From Nannocystis punicea (GTDB lineage: Bacteria > Myxococcota_A > Polyangia > Nannocystales > Nannocystaceae): a DNA stretch of 64,000 nt. Below are positions 21,501 to 29,469 of this stretch, piece by piece; within the stretch, counting starts at the first letter, position 1, and every line of letters begins with the position of its first letter. The notes under the pieces are model-generated. The model had not been told where the DNA came from. It ran no database searches and saw only the letters and a program-made list of their open reading frames with translations. Location: contig NZ_CP114040.1 in the NCBI RefSeq assembly GCF_026965555.1, forward strand, positions 10,824,001-10,888,000. The letters are read 5' to 3'. A program made the translations under genes and the position numbers.

Positions 21501-22982
21501 TCAGCGGATGAAGCCGTTCTCGTCGCGGCGGCGGAGGAACGCGGGGATCTCGCTGGGATCGCCGCTGACGGCCGGGGGCTCGAGGCGCTGCGACTGGCGC
21601 ACGCCCTGGTGGACCTGCTGCTGCGGGTGGACCTGCTGCTGCGGGTGGACCTGCTGCTGCGGGTGGACCTGCTGCTGCTGCGGGTGAGCCTGCGGGTGGA
21701 CCTGCTGCGGGTGGACCTGCGGCGCGCTCGGCTGGCCGATCACGCCGGAGCGGCTCATGCTCGACGAGCTGGCCGAAGGGACAGGTACCGCGGCGCCGCG
21801 CTCGTGGACGCTCAGGCGCTCGACCATCGACTGGCGCAGGCTGCTGGAGCTCTGCTGCGGCTGCGGCGGCGGCTGCGGCGGGGTGGGCGCGAACATCGGG
21901 TTCTGCTGCACGGGCTGGGGGTTCGGCATGCCGAACGGGACCTGGACCTGCGAGCGGCGCTTGCCCGGCGGGCTCGTCATGGTCGAGCGGATGACCTGCT
22001 CGAGCTCCTCCTCGGCCGGCGCGTGGCGGTCGAAGCCGGTGGCGATGACGGTGATGCGCAGGGCGTCGCCCATGTTGTGGTCGATGACCGCGCCGAAGAT
22101 GATGTTGCAGTCCTCGTGGGCGGCCTCCTGGATGAGGGAGGCGGCCTCCTCGACCTCGTGGAGCTTGAGGTCGGGCCCGGCGGTGATGTTGATGAGGATG
22201 CCCTGGGCGCCGTGGATCGTGACGTCCTCGAGCAGCGGCGAGCTGATCGCCTGCTGGGCGGCCTGCATCGCCCGGCCCTCGTCGTGGCCGATGCCCATGC
22301 CCATCAGCGCGCGGCCCTGGCCGGACATGATGGTGCGCACGTCGGCGAAGTCGACGTTGATGATGCCGGGCACGGTGATGAGGTCGGACACGCCCTGGGT
22401 CGCGTGCTGCAACACCTCGTCGGCCAGGCGGAAGCTGTCGAGCAGGCTGGTGTTCGAGGAGGTGACCTGCAGCAGGCGGTCGTTCGGGATCGTGATCAGG
22501 GTGTCGACGGCCTTCTCGAGCTTCTCGATGCCGGCGTCGGCGAACCGCAAGCGCCGCTTGCCCTCGAAGCGGAACGGCTTGGTGACCACGCCGACGGTCA
22601 GCGCGCCCATCTCCCGCGCGATCTGGGCGATGATCGGCGCCGCACCCGTGCCGGTGCCGCCGCCCATGCCCGCCGTCACGAACACCATGTCGGCCCCGCG
22701 CAGCGCCTCGGCGATCTCGTCCACGCTCTCGAGCGCAGCCTCGCGGCCCTTCTCCGGGTTGGCGCCCGCCCCGAGCCCGCGAGTCACGTCCTTGCCGAGC
22801 TGGATCACGGTCTGGGCCATGCTCTTCTCGAGCGCCTGCACGTCGGTGTTCGCCGTGTAGAACTCGACGCCCTCGACCTTGTTCGTGATCATCGTATTGA
22901 CGGCGTTGCCTCCCGCCCCGCCGACGCCGATGACCTTGATCTTCGCCTGTTGAACGATTTCCTCGAGTTCGAACTGCGCCAT
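21501..22982 (-). CDS. ftsZ: Cell division protein FtsZ with extended His-Pro-Gln linker
   Basis: A 493-residue tubulin-like GTPase that forms the division ring. The nucleotide site is intact: GVGGAGGNAVN (19-29), the tubulin signature GGGTGTG (107-113), and T7-loop residues NVDFADVRTIM. The conserved C-terminal peptide is DPSEIPAFLRRRDENGFIR, the FtsA/ZipA-binding tail. Between core and tail lies a linker of about 160 residues, longer than usual, rich in Pro, Gln and Ser and containing tandem HPQQQV hexapeptides. ATG 22982 (MAQFELEEIV) is chosen because homology starts there. Unlike in most bacteria, ftsA and ftsQ are not adjacent; four unrelated genes separate them. Confidence 0.97.
   Translation of the reverse strand: MAQFELEEIVQQAKIKVIGVGGAGGNAVNTMITNKVEGVEFYTANTDVQALEKSMAQTVIQLGKDVTRGLGAGANPEKGREAALESVDEIAEALRGADMVFVTAGMGGGTGTGAAPIIAQIAREMGALTVGVVTKPFRFEGKRRLRFADAGIEKLEKAVDTLITIPNDRLLQVTSSNTSLLDSFRLADEVLQHATQGVSDLITVPGIINVDFADVRTIMSGQGRALMGMGIGHDEGRAMQAAQQAISSPLLEDVTIHGAQGILINITAGPDLKLHEVEEAASLIQEAAHEDCNIIFGAVIDHNMGDALRITVIATGFDRHAPAEEELEQVIRSTMTSPPGKRRSQVQVPFGMPNPQPVQQNPMFAPTPPQPPPQPQQSSSSLRQSMVERLSVHERGAAVPVPSASSSSMSRSGVIGQPSAPQVHPQQVHPQAHPQQQQVHPQQQVHPQQQVHPQQQVHQGVRQSQRLEPPAVSGDPSEIPAFLRRRDENGFIR
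21607..21722 (-). repeat. 18-base tandem repeat in the ftsZ linker
   Basis: On the plus strand the unit reads GCTGCTGCGGGTGGACCT, repeated about four times exactly and then in shortened forms. It encodes HPQQQV, HPQQV and HPQAH on the minus strand. All length changes stay in frame. A likely site of copy-number variation. Confidence 0.85.
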
Positions 22983-23839
22983 ACTGCCTGCCCACTTTCC
23001 CGTCGGGCTCCTGGCCTGACGGTCATGTGCTTCGCTTCTCGAACTACGCACTTATCCGAGGCGATCGCCCATTGCAAAAAATTTGTGTTCTTCGCGAAGG
23101 CATGTAGCCGGATGTAGGTCCGACTCTCACCTCCACAAACCAGGCCCGGGCGCCCAGGCGGCGGCGAATTCACCGCGTAGATCGTCCAATCGGGCGTACG
23201 GCCGCCCTCGCGGGGGCTCGGCCGATGTGTCTCATGGGACAGATTTTCCCTTCGGCACGTGCGGCCGGGCCCGCCGCCCGCGAGTCCGGCTGGAGGGCCT
23301 CGATCACACCGGATCGAGGCCGATCGTTTTTCAGGGAGATCGGACGCGTCAGCAGCTCCGAGGCGCACCGAGGCGGCTGTCCTCACGGACAGAAAAGGTG
23401 ATCAGGTTTTCAGGCCCGATCACAGCACCAGATCGATCGGCCAGGTTCGAGAGCGCAGCAGGCGCGGCGACCATGCCCGAGCCCGATCGGCGGAGCAAAT
23501 TTTCGGGCCTGCCGACCCCGGTGCCACGATTGCGGCCCGCCGCCGATCCACGCATGCAGATCGGGGGATCGGTCCTCGGGGACAGATCGGTGATTGGCGC
23601 CGACCGAGCCGAAACGCCGCAGAGGCCGCCCTGGACGGCCAGATCGGCGATTGACCCGTGCCCTGGATCAGCCGTGGAGCGCAGGGGCGGCCCCTCGGAC
23701 GGATCGGCGATTTCCCCGCCGATCCCCCCGGATCGCGGATCGGTCCTCGAGGACAGATCGGCGATTTCACCGCCGCTCGCGCCGGCCCGGGCGAGCGGTC
23801 CCCGGGGGCAGATCGGTGATTTCACCGCGGTGTCGCGAT
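22983..23839. repeat. 857-base spacer upstream of ftsZ with ATCGG-GATT repeat array
   Basis: No gene seen. The ftsZ-proximal part is AT-rich (23040-23100) and may hold its promoter. The aroE-proximal half has five imperfect copies of CAGATCGGYGATTTCACC, at about 23582, 23640, 23701, 23753 and 23808, spaced 50-60 bases, several preceded by GGTCCTCGRGGAC. One hairpin CTGTCCTCACGGACAG is at 23377-23392. Open frames on both strands here are low-complexity and not protein-like. Confidence 0.6.
23051..23098 (-). promoter_or_regulatory. Candidate ftsZ promoter region
   Basis: Reading the minus strand: palindrome CTTCGCGAAG (23089-23098), a T-rich stretch, a TTGCAA box (23077-23072) and a GATAAG box (23056-23051) 15 bases apart, about 70 bases before the ftsZ ATG. 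The boxes resemble a sigma-70 promoter but with a short spacer, so this is only a candidate. Confidence 0.3.
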
Positions 23840-24670
23840 TCACCGCAGGGCGGCCCGCATGGCGGCGACGACGTCGACCCCGAGCGGGCGCCCGAGCCAC
23901 AGCTCCTCGGCGAACACGCCCTGCCACAGGAGCATCTCGAGCCCGTCCTGGACCAGGGCCCCGGCCGCCTCGGCGAGGTCGAGCAGGCCGCCGGCCGGCC
24001 GCGGGTAGACGATGTCGACCACGCGAGCCGCGGGCGCCAGACCGCCGACCAGCGCGGCCGCCGGCACGGGGTAGTCGGACGGGCCGTGGGCCATGCCGAC
24101 GGTGGTGCAGTTGACCAGCAGGTCGACCGCCGGGCCGCCGCCGACCGCGTCCCAGCCGGCGGCGACGACCGGCCCGCTCGCCGGGAGCTCGGCCGCCAGG
24201 GCTGCCGGATCTCGGCTGACCCAGCGGACATGTCCTCCGGGACCGAGGAGCTCGCCGGCGATCGCGTCGACGACCGCCCGCGCGGCGCCACCTGACCCGA
24301 GGACCATGGCCTCTCGGACATGTCCTGCAGACAGCTCGCGGACGGCCGCCGCGAAGCCGCGGCCGTCGGTGTTGTGGCCGACGATCGCGCCGGCCGCGAA
24401 CACGATCGTGTTGACGGCGCCGATCCGCCGCGCCTCGGGGCCGAGGTCGTCGCACAGCGCCAGGGCGGCCTGCTTGTGCGGCACGGTGAGGTTGAGCCCG
24501 CCGAAGCCGAGCGCCCGGGCCCCGCGCACGGCCTCGGCCAGGCGCTCCGGGCCGACGTGGAACGCGAGGTAGCGGTGCGGCAGACCGAGCCTCGCGAACG
24601 CGGCCGCGTGCATCGCCGGCGAGCGCGAGTGCGCGACCGGGTCGCCGAGCACCCCGAAGCACTTCGCCAT
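23840..24670 (-). CDS. aroE: Shikimate dehydrogenase
   Basis: A 276-residue enzyme reducing 3-dehydroshikimate to shikimate with NADPH in aromatic amino-acid synthesis. Substrate-binding residues are present: SRSP in GDPVAHSRSPAMH, catalytic Lys in NLTVPHK, and Asn/Asp in GHNTDGRGF. The NADP site is VLGSGGAARAV. The C-terminal QDGLEMLLWQG is the usual AroE tail. ATG 24670 (MAKCFGVLGDPV) fits the family; ATG 24697 would add nine residues. Two GGACATGTCC elements fall in the gene, at about 24227 (loop after AGELLGPGGHVRW) and 24316 (GHVREAMVLG), both between secondary-structure elements of the nucleotide domain. Confidence 0.95.
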   Translation of the reverse strand: MAKCFGVLGDPVAHSRSPAMHAAAFARLGLPHRYLAFHVGPERLAEAVRGARALGFGGLNLTVPHKQAALALCDDLGPEARRIGAVNTIVFAAGAIVGHNTDGRGFAAAVRELSAGHVREAMVLGSGGAARAVVDAIAGELLGPGGHVRWVSRDPAALAAELPASGPVVAAGWDAVGGGPAVDLLVNCTTVGMAHGPSDYPVPAAALVGGLAPAARVVDIVYPRPAGGLLDLAEAAGALVQDGLEMLLWQGVFAEELWLGRPLGVDVVAAMRAALR

Positions 24671-24921
24671 CGCCTGCCCGCCGCTCGCCGTCGACATCGC
24701 CGCGAGGATACCGCGAACGGTCAGCCTCGCGCGGACACACCGCCGCTGCCTCGCGGACGCAAGCGCTGCGCTCGCGGTGCCGCGCGGAGCCCGAGCGAGG
24801 TTCGCTCGCAAGGTTCGCCCGCGGCTCAGGCGGCGCTCCGGGCCGGACCGTCGCTCGCGCGAGGCACGGCCCCACCGGGCATCCGCGGCGCTCGCGCCCG
24901 TGAGGTCCTGTACGATGCCGC

Positions 24922-25650
24922 ATGACCGCGATTCGAGTCACCTTCGTGGACGCCGCGCGCGGCGTCGTCTTCGGCGAGACCGACGTGCCGGCGGATCACC
25001 TGCCCGAGTCGTTCTCCGCCGCGACCACGATGAGTCTGGGAGACCGCCGGTGGCAGGTCGAGGAGGCCGAACCCGCCGAGCGCCGCGACTTCCTGGCCAA
25101 GGGCCGGCTGCGGCTCGTCTTGCGCGAGCTCCAGTGGGTCGACCCGAAGACGATCATGTACACCCTGCCGACGCTCGAGAACACGATGCCGCCGCTCGTC
25201 GAGGGCGAGACCGCCGGCGCGTTCGCCATGCACGAGGACGACTGGCGCCAGCGCGAGCTGGTGTCGATCGCGTTCATGCCGGAGATCGAGGCCGAGCTCG
25301 CGGCGATCCAGGTCGTGCTCGCCGAACGCAAGGGCCCCGGCTTCGCCGACCTGCACGTCCGGGAGCGGATCCCCGAGCCCCTGAGCGACACGGGCCTCGT
25401 GCTCGGCGAGCTGCAGGCCGCGCTCGGTCATCCTGCCCGGCGCGACCTCGTGGTCGACGACCTGCGAGTGGTCGGCGGCTTCGCCCTCATGCCCGCGTCG
25501 GGGCCGGTCTACGGCCACGAGCACGAGGGTCTCGTCGCGGCGGTCGGCGTCGTCGACGGCTTCCCGCCGGCGCTCGCCGAACTCGCGCGGGCGCGAGGGC
25601 TCGTCCTCGTCGACTGGTGCGCCGCGACCGTCGTCGAGCCGCACCAGTGA
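24922..25650 (+). CDS. Uncharacterised 242-residue protein
   Basis: No family recognised. A soluble alpha/beta sequence with no signal peptide or membrane span. The first 90 residues look like a small beta domain (TAIRVTFVDAARGVVFGETDVP). The middle (WRQRELVSIAFMPEIEAELAAIQVVLAER) is helical, and the end has VYGHEHEGLVAAVGVVDGF and VLVDWCAATVVEPHQ. ATG 24922 follows a short GC-rich gap divergent from aroE. It converges with the selenoprotein gene. Confidence 0.75.
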   Translation: MTAIRVTFVDAARGVVFGETDVPADHLPESFSAATTMSLGDRRWQVEEAEPAERRDFLAKGRLRLVLRELQWVDPKTIMYTLPTLENTMPPLVEGETAGAFAMHEDDWRQRELVSIAFMPEIEAELAAIQVVLAERKGPGFADLHVRERIPEPLSDTGLVLGELQAALGHPARRDLVVDDLRVVGGFALMPASGPVYGHEHEGLVAAVGVVDGFPPALAELARARGLVLVDWCAATVVEPHQ

Positions 25651-25768
25651 GCGCAGGCGCAGACCCTCGGCGCGAGCTCCACGGTCCCGCCGCGGCGCAC
25701 AGGCGTCCTGCGCGCTCGCTCGCGCAGCCATCGCCGCGAATCCCGATGCGGATCCGCGGCTCCGAGGC

Positions 25769-26014
25769 TCAACGCTTTCGCTCGCCGAGGTTCGGTGCGA
25801 TCAGGTCACCGACTTCGCCCCGCTTGGGGAAGCGACCCAGCTGATCCTTGCTGAAGATCCGCTGGCCATCGGCGAGGACGTCGAACACGCCACGATCGCC
25901 GCGGTGGACCTTGCACTCGACCTTGTCGCCGAAGCGAGCCTGCAGTTCGGCCACCAGACCGGTGGCTTGGGGCAGGTAGTTTCAGCGCACGCAGTAATAG
26001 ACGTCGATCTGCAT
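25769..26014 (-). CDS. SelW-like selenoprotein (Rdx family), UGA read as selenocysteine
   Basis: Reading from ATG 26014 gives MQIDVYYCVR, then in-frame TGA at 25984-25982, then NYLPQATGLVAELQ through to a true stop at 25771-25769: 81 residues with selenocysteine at position 11. The result is a textbook SelT/SelW/SelH-type Rdx domain: C-x-x-U redox motif (C8, U11), then VLADGQRIFSKDQLGRFPKRGEV, matching the family's GVFEV...IFSK...GRFP block. The family is thioredoxin-like. Directly after the TGA is a stem-loop with the bacterial SECIS apical sequence (separate entry). AGGA lies 7 bases before ATG. The gene starts 17 bases after the peroxidase stop and so is probably co-transcribed. A conventional caller would start at an internal GTG and lose the redox motif. 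This requires selA/B/C/D elsewhere in the genome. Confidence 0.88.
25950..25966 (-). promoter_or_regulatory. SECIS-like stem-loop downstream of the in-frame UGA
   Basis: On the minus strand: stem GCCACC, loop GGTCT, stem GGTGGC. The stem starts 15 bases after the TGA, so the loop is about 21 bases from it. Bacterial SelB recognises a hairpin at this distance whose apical loop carries GGU; the E. coli fdhF loop is AGGUCU, nearly identical to the one here. Confidence 0.8.
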
Positions 26015-26031
26015 GCCTCGATCCTAGCACG

Positions 26032-27234
26032 TCACTTCTTGGCGGCTGACGTCGCGTCCGCCGGCGCGGCGGGCTGAGCCGGGATGCCCGGGACCGCCTG
26101 GTCGCCGATGGTCGCCAGCGAGCCCGGGCACTCGAGCGCCCCGAGGAAGGCCACGAGGTCGTCGATCTCGGCGTCGGTGAGGTTGCGGTTGGCGTAGTTG
26201 GGGTCGAGGTCGGTGCGCTTCGGACCGCCGGCCATGGTCGCCACGACGGTGCGGAGGTCCGCCACGCTGCCGTCGTGGAAGTACGGCGCGGTCCGCGTCA
26301 CGTTGCGCAGCGTGGGCGTGCGGAACTTGTACAGGTCGGCCTGATCCTTCGACGCGTCCATGCGGCCCTTGTCGGGGCCCTCGCCGGCGTCGGACAGGCC
26401 GATCCCCATCTTGTGGTAGAGGTCGTCGCTGAAGTTGTCACCGCTGTGGCAGGTGGTGCACGCCCCCTTGCCGCGGAACAGCTCCCAGCCGCGCTGCTGG
26501 GCCTCGTTCATGCTGTTCTTGTCCCACGCGGTGCCGCCGCACAGGAGCGTGCGCTCGTACGCCGACAGCGCCTTGACGACGTGCTCGGGCAGCACCGGGT
26601 CGCCGTCCTTGAGGCCGAACACGCGGCCGAACTCGGCCTTGTACTCGGGCAGCGCGCCGACCTCGGCCGCCTTGGCCGCCAGCTTCTCCTCGCCGACGCC
26701 CATGTTGCCGCCCTTCCACGCGCCGATCGCCTGCTTCTCGAGGTTGGCCGCGCGGCCGTCCCAGTACAGGGCGGTGTGGTAGGCGACGTTCCAGATCGTC
26801 GGGGTGTTGCGCGGCAGCTCCTTGTCGCCGGGGCCGAGCGCCCGCGCCCGCCCGTCCGCGTTGCCGAGCTCGTTCTGGTGGCAGCTGTAACAGCTGCGCG
26901 AGCCGTCGACGCTGAGCCGCTTGTCCATGAACAGCTTGTGCCCGAGCTCGACCTTGGCCGCGGTCATCGGGTTGTCGGCCGGCACCTCGGGCGCGCGCAT
27001 GCCCTGCGGCAGCTCCCACGCGTACTCCTCGACGGGCTCGGGCTGGGCCTCCGGCGTCGCGGGCGCCTTGGCGTCGCCGGCCTTGCCGTCCTTCGCGCCC
27101 GCCTTCTCCGCCTTGTCGCCGCCCTTCGGCGCGACCTCGCCGGGTTCGCCGCAGGCGAGCAGCGTGCAGAGCCCGCACGCGAGCGCGGTGCGGAGGCGGT
27201 GCGAGGTGGCGAGGTGGGGCGGGCGCGCGTGCAT
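26032..27234 (-). CDS. Diheme cytochrome c peroxidase (MauG/CcpA family) lipoprotein
   Basis: A 400-residue exported peroxidase reducing hydrogen peroxide with electrons from a cytochrome. An N-terminal signal ends in lipobox LLAC (Cys28) and is followed by a charged Lys/Ala/Gly/Pro linker to about residue 70. Two haem sites are CYSCH (115-119, the peroxidatic haem region) and CTTCH (259-263, electron-transfer haem). FRTPTLRNVTRTAPYFHDG is the usual C-terminal haem-ligand block. ATG 27234 is chosen for the signal peptide. It is divergent from the DksA-like gene and directly upstream of the selenoprotein gene, suggesting a shared redox-stress operon. Confidence 0.93.
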   Translation of the reverse strand: MHARPPHLATSHRLRTALACGLCTLLACGEPGEVAPKGGDKAEKAGAKDGKAGDAKAPATPEAQPEPVEEYAWELPQGMRAPEVPADNPMTAAKVELGHKLFMDKRLSVDGSRSCYSCHQNELGNADGRARALGPGDKELPRNTPTIWNVAYHTALYWDGRAANLEKQAIGAWKGGNMGVGEEKLAAKAAEVGALPEYKAEFGRVFGLKDGDPVLPEHVVKALSAYERTLLCGGTAWDKNSMNEAQQRGWELFRGKGACTTCHSGDNFSDDLYHKMGIGLSDAGEGPDKGRMDASKDQADLYKFRTPTLRNVTRTAPYFHDGSVADLRTVVATMAGGPKRTDLDPNYANRNLTDAEIDDLVAFLGALECPGSLATIGDQAVPGIPAQPAAPADATSAAKK

Positions 27235-27328
27235 GCGCCGCACCCTACACCAGTTCCACCACGCCCCCAAGCCCGCAGCAGCCGGACGACTCGCCCGCGC
27301 GCCGGGCCTCGAGTATCCTGCCACGGCG

Positions 27329-27724
27329 ATGAAGCCGGACGAGCTCGGGCCGATGCGGACGCTCCTCTTGCAACGCCGCGCCGAACTGCTGAAGGGCGGC
27401 GACGTGCCGGTGGAGTTCGAGCACAACGAGGTGGTGACCAAGCCCGACGAGGACGCCGCGCCGCTGGCCGAGATGACGCAGGTCATCGCCTCCAACCGCA
27501 ACCGCGCCCGCACCGAGGCCCTCGCCGCCATCGACGACGCGCTCCGCCGAATGGCCGACGACCCCGAGGAATTCGGCCTCTGCGAGGCCTGCGACGAGCC
27601 GATCGCCCAGCGCCGCCTGCTCCTCGTGCCCACCGCCACCCTCTGCGCCACCTGCCAGCGCGAGGACGAACAGGCCAACAGCGGCCGCGGCCGCAGCCGC
27701 CGCCACCTCACCGACTATCGCTGA
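27329..27724 (+). CDS. DksA/TraR-type zinc-finger protein
   Basis: A 131-residue protein of the DksA/TraR family, whose members enter the RNA polymerase secondary channel and modulate initiation. The C4 zinc finger is complete: Cys85, Cys88, Cys106, Cys109 (CEAC and CATC, 17 residues between). The coiled-coil tip region PDEDAAPLAEM (39-49) keeps an acidic cluster like the DksA tip. It is shorter than E. coli DksA (151), so it may be a stress-specific paralogue. ATG 27329 is the first in-frame start consistent with homology. Confidence 0.9.
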   Translation: MKPDELGPMRTLLLQRRAELLKGGDVPVEFEHNEVVTKPDEDAAPLAEMTQVIASNRNRARTEALAAIDDALRRMADDPEEFGLCEACDEPIAQRRLLLVPTATLCATCQREDEQANSGRGRSRRHLTDYR

Positions 27725-27726
27725 GC

Positions 27727-27742
27727 CTGTCCCTCGGGACAG
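27727..27742 (+). terminator. Hairpin after the DksA-like gene
   Basis: CTGTCC (27727-27732), loop CTCG, GGACAG (27737-27742), two bases after the stop codon. It is followed by AAAAGG and further half-sites (GGCATG, CATGTTTTGAAGAACATG, GGACATGG) to 27805. Identical core to the hairpin at 43502. Confidence 0.55.
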
Positions 27743-27894
27743 TTGTCAAAAGGGGCATGCTCGAAGGGTCATGTTTTGAAGAACATGCCCATCAGGACAT
27801 GGCCTACAGGCCTCGCCGAGGGCGAGCACGCCGAGGCTTCACCCGCGCCGCGCTCGGACGTCCCCCTGTAGATCCGTCGCGGACCTGTCCGCCG

Positions 27895-28962
27895 TCACTC
27901 GAGCGGGTAGTCGGTGTACCCGCGCTCGCCCGGCGTATAGAAAGTCGAGTGGTCGCCCGCGGCCAGCGGCAGGCCCGCGCGCAGGCGCGAGACCAGGCGC
28001 GGGTTCGCGATGAACGGGCGGCCGAACGCGACGAGGTCGCCACGGCCTGCGGCCAGATCTGCCTCCGCGCGGGCCGCGTCGTACTCGCCCGAGAGGATCA
28101 GGCGACCGCCGAAGCTCCGACGGATCTCCGCCTGCAGGTCGGCCGGCACCACCTTGCCGCCGAAGTCGACCAGATGGACGTACGCGAGCCCCAGCTCGGA
28201 CAGGCCGCGCACCAGGTGGACGTACACCGCGTCGAGCTCGGGGTCGACCGCCATCCCATTGAAGGTGCCGTACGGGGACAGACGGATCCCCACGCGCCCG
28301 GCCCCGATCCGCGAGACCGTCGCGCGCGCGACCTCGAGGGCGAAGCGCGCCCGGCCCTGGGCCGTGCCGCCCCAATCGTCGCGGCGCTGGTTGCTGGCCG
28401 TGTTCAAAAATTGGTCGATGAGGTAGCCGTTGGCGCCGTGCAGCTCGACGCCGTCGAAGCCGGCCTCGCGCGCGAGCCCTGCCGAGTGCGCGTAGCCGTC
28501 GATCGCGGCGGCGATGTCGGCCTCGCTCAGCTCGCGCGGCACCGGATGCGGCTGCGGCCCCTCCTGGTCGGTGTACATCGCGCCCGCGAGCGCGATCGGC
28601 GAGGCTCCGCGCACCTCCGCGCCGGGCGGCAAGTTGAGCGGGTGACCGACGCGCCCGGTGTGCATGAGCTGGACGAAGATCTTGGCGCCGCCGGCGTGAG
28701 CCGCGTCGGTGGCGCCGCGCCACCCGCGAGCCTGCTCGTGAGTGAAGAGGCCGGGGATCCGCGCATAACCGAGCCCGTCGGCGATCGGGGCGGTGCCCTC
28801 GGTGATGATGAGGCCGGCCTCGCTGCGCTGGCCGTAGTAGGTGGCCATCAGCGCGTTGGGGAGGTTGCCGGTCGCACGACTGCGCGTCATCGGGGCCATG
28901 ACGACGCGGTTCTTCACTTCGACGTCGCCGAGCACGATCGGGGTGTAAAGGAGCTCGCTCAT
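27895..28962 (-). CDS. Old Yellow Enzyme-family ene-reductase
   Basis: A 355-residue FMN oxidoreductase reducing activated C=C bonds with NAD(P)H. It has a TIM barrel with family blocks VVMAPMTRSRATGNLPN, GLIITEGTAPI, FVQLMHTGRVGHP, the substrate-binding HGANGYLIDQFLN (His/Asn pair) and AFGRPFIANP, and it ends YTDYPLE. The family relates to NemA/xenobiotic reductases. Normal length. ATG 28962 has family-typical MSELLYTPIVLGDVEVKNR. It stands alone; a CTGTCC-type spacer lies downstream. The physiological substrate is unknown. Confidence 0.94.
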   Translation of the reverse strand: MSELLYTPIVLGDVEVKNRVVMAPMTRSRATGNLPNALMATYYGQRSEAGLIITEGTAPIADGLGYARIPGLFTHEQARGWRGATDAAHAGGAKIFVQLMHTGRVGHPLNLPPGAEVRGASPIALAGAMYTDQEGPQPHPVPRELSEADIAAAIDGYAHSAGLAREAGFDGVELHGANGYLIDQFLNTASNQRRDDWGGTAQGRARFALEVARATVSRIGAGRVGIRLSPYGTFNGMAVDPELDAVYVHLVRGLSELGLAYVHLVDFGGKVVPADLQAEIRRSFGGRLILSGEYDAARAEADLAAGRGDLVAFGRPFIANPRLVSRLRAGLPLAAGDHSTFYTPGERGYTDYPLE

Positions 28963-29073
28963 GGGTTCAACGTAGTGACGGCCGTGCGACTAAAGTAGAT
29001 GCGCCGCCGACAACACATTGTTGCTCCCGGCGGGTCAATCGACGTCCGCGCGCCGATCGCCCACCATGACGCC

Positions 29074-29391
29074 ATGGCACCCCGTCCGCTCGAGCCGCTC
29101 GACGCCTTCATCACCCGCCTCCGCCGCGCCGCCCCGACCGTCGCTCAGCAGCCGGTCCGCTTCGGCGGCCATCACTTCAGCCACGCGGTGGTCGTCGAAG
29201 ACGGCCGCTGGCGCGTGCGCCCCCTGGTCCTCGATCGCGAGGTGGCCGACAATTTTTTAAAGGAGCGCGGCTACTTCATGCCGGAGAACGCAGAGGCCCT
29301 CAGCCAGCCCGGCGACCCGGTGCTGCTCGAGGCGGACAGCCTCGAGCAACTGATCGAGGGGATCAAGGGCATGAAGTGGCCGATGTGGTAG
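29074..29391 (+). CDS. Small uncharacterised protein, 105 residues
   Basis: No family recognised. The protein starts MAPRPLEPLDAFITRLRR and is a compact alpha/beta sequence with a Trp/Met-rich end (GIKGMKWPMW). It contains an AT-rich codon run encoding NFLK at 29251-29263, unlike the GC-rich codon use around it. No signal peptide. Start ATG 29074 is the best placed; the frame is open from 28999. Confidence 0.6.
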   Translation: MAPRPLEPLDAFITRLRRAAPTVAQQPVRFGGHHFSHAVVVEDGRWRVRPLVLDREVADNFLKERGYFMPENAEALSQPGDPVLLEADSLEQLIEGIKGMKWPMW

Positions 29392-29413
29392 GCATTTCGC
29401 TATCTGCCATGAA

Positions 29414-29437
29414 GGACATGTCTTTGAAGGCATGTCC
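29414..29437 (+). terminator. Hairpin between convergent genes
   Basis: GGACATG (29414-29420), ten-base loop, CATGTCC (29431-29437), followed by another CATGTCC at about 29445. It lies between the small gene's stop and the stop of the RCC1 gene. No T-run. Confidence 0.5.
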
Positions 29438-29469
29438 TCGATGACATGTCCATCTCTGCGAGATGCAGC

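Noticed and set aside
25769..25954. A 60-residue gene starting at the internal GTG downstream of the TGA
   Set aside because: It would lack the C-x-x-U motif and first strand of the fold; the SECIS-like loop and the ribosome site at 26014 favour read-through.
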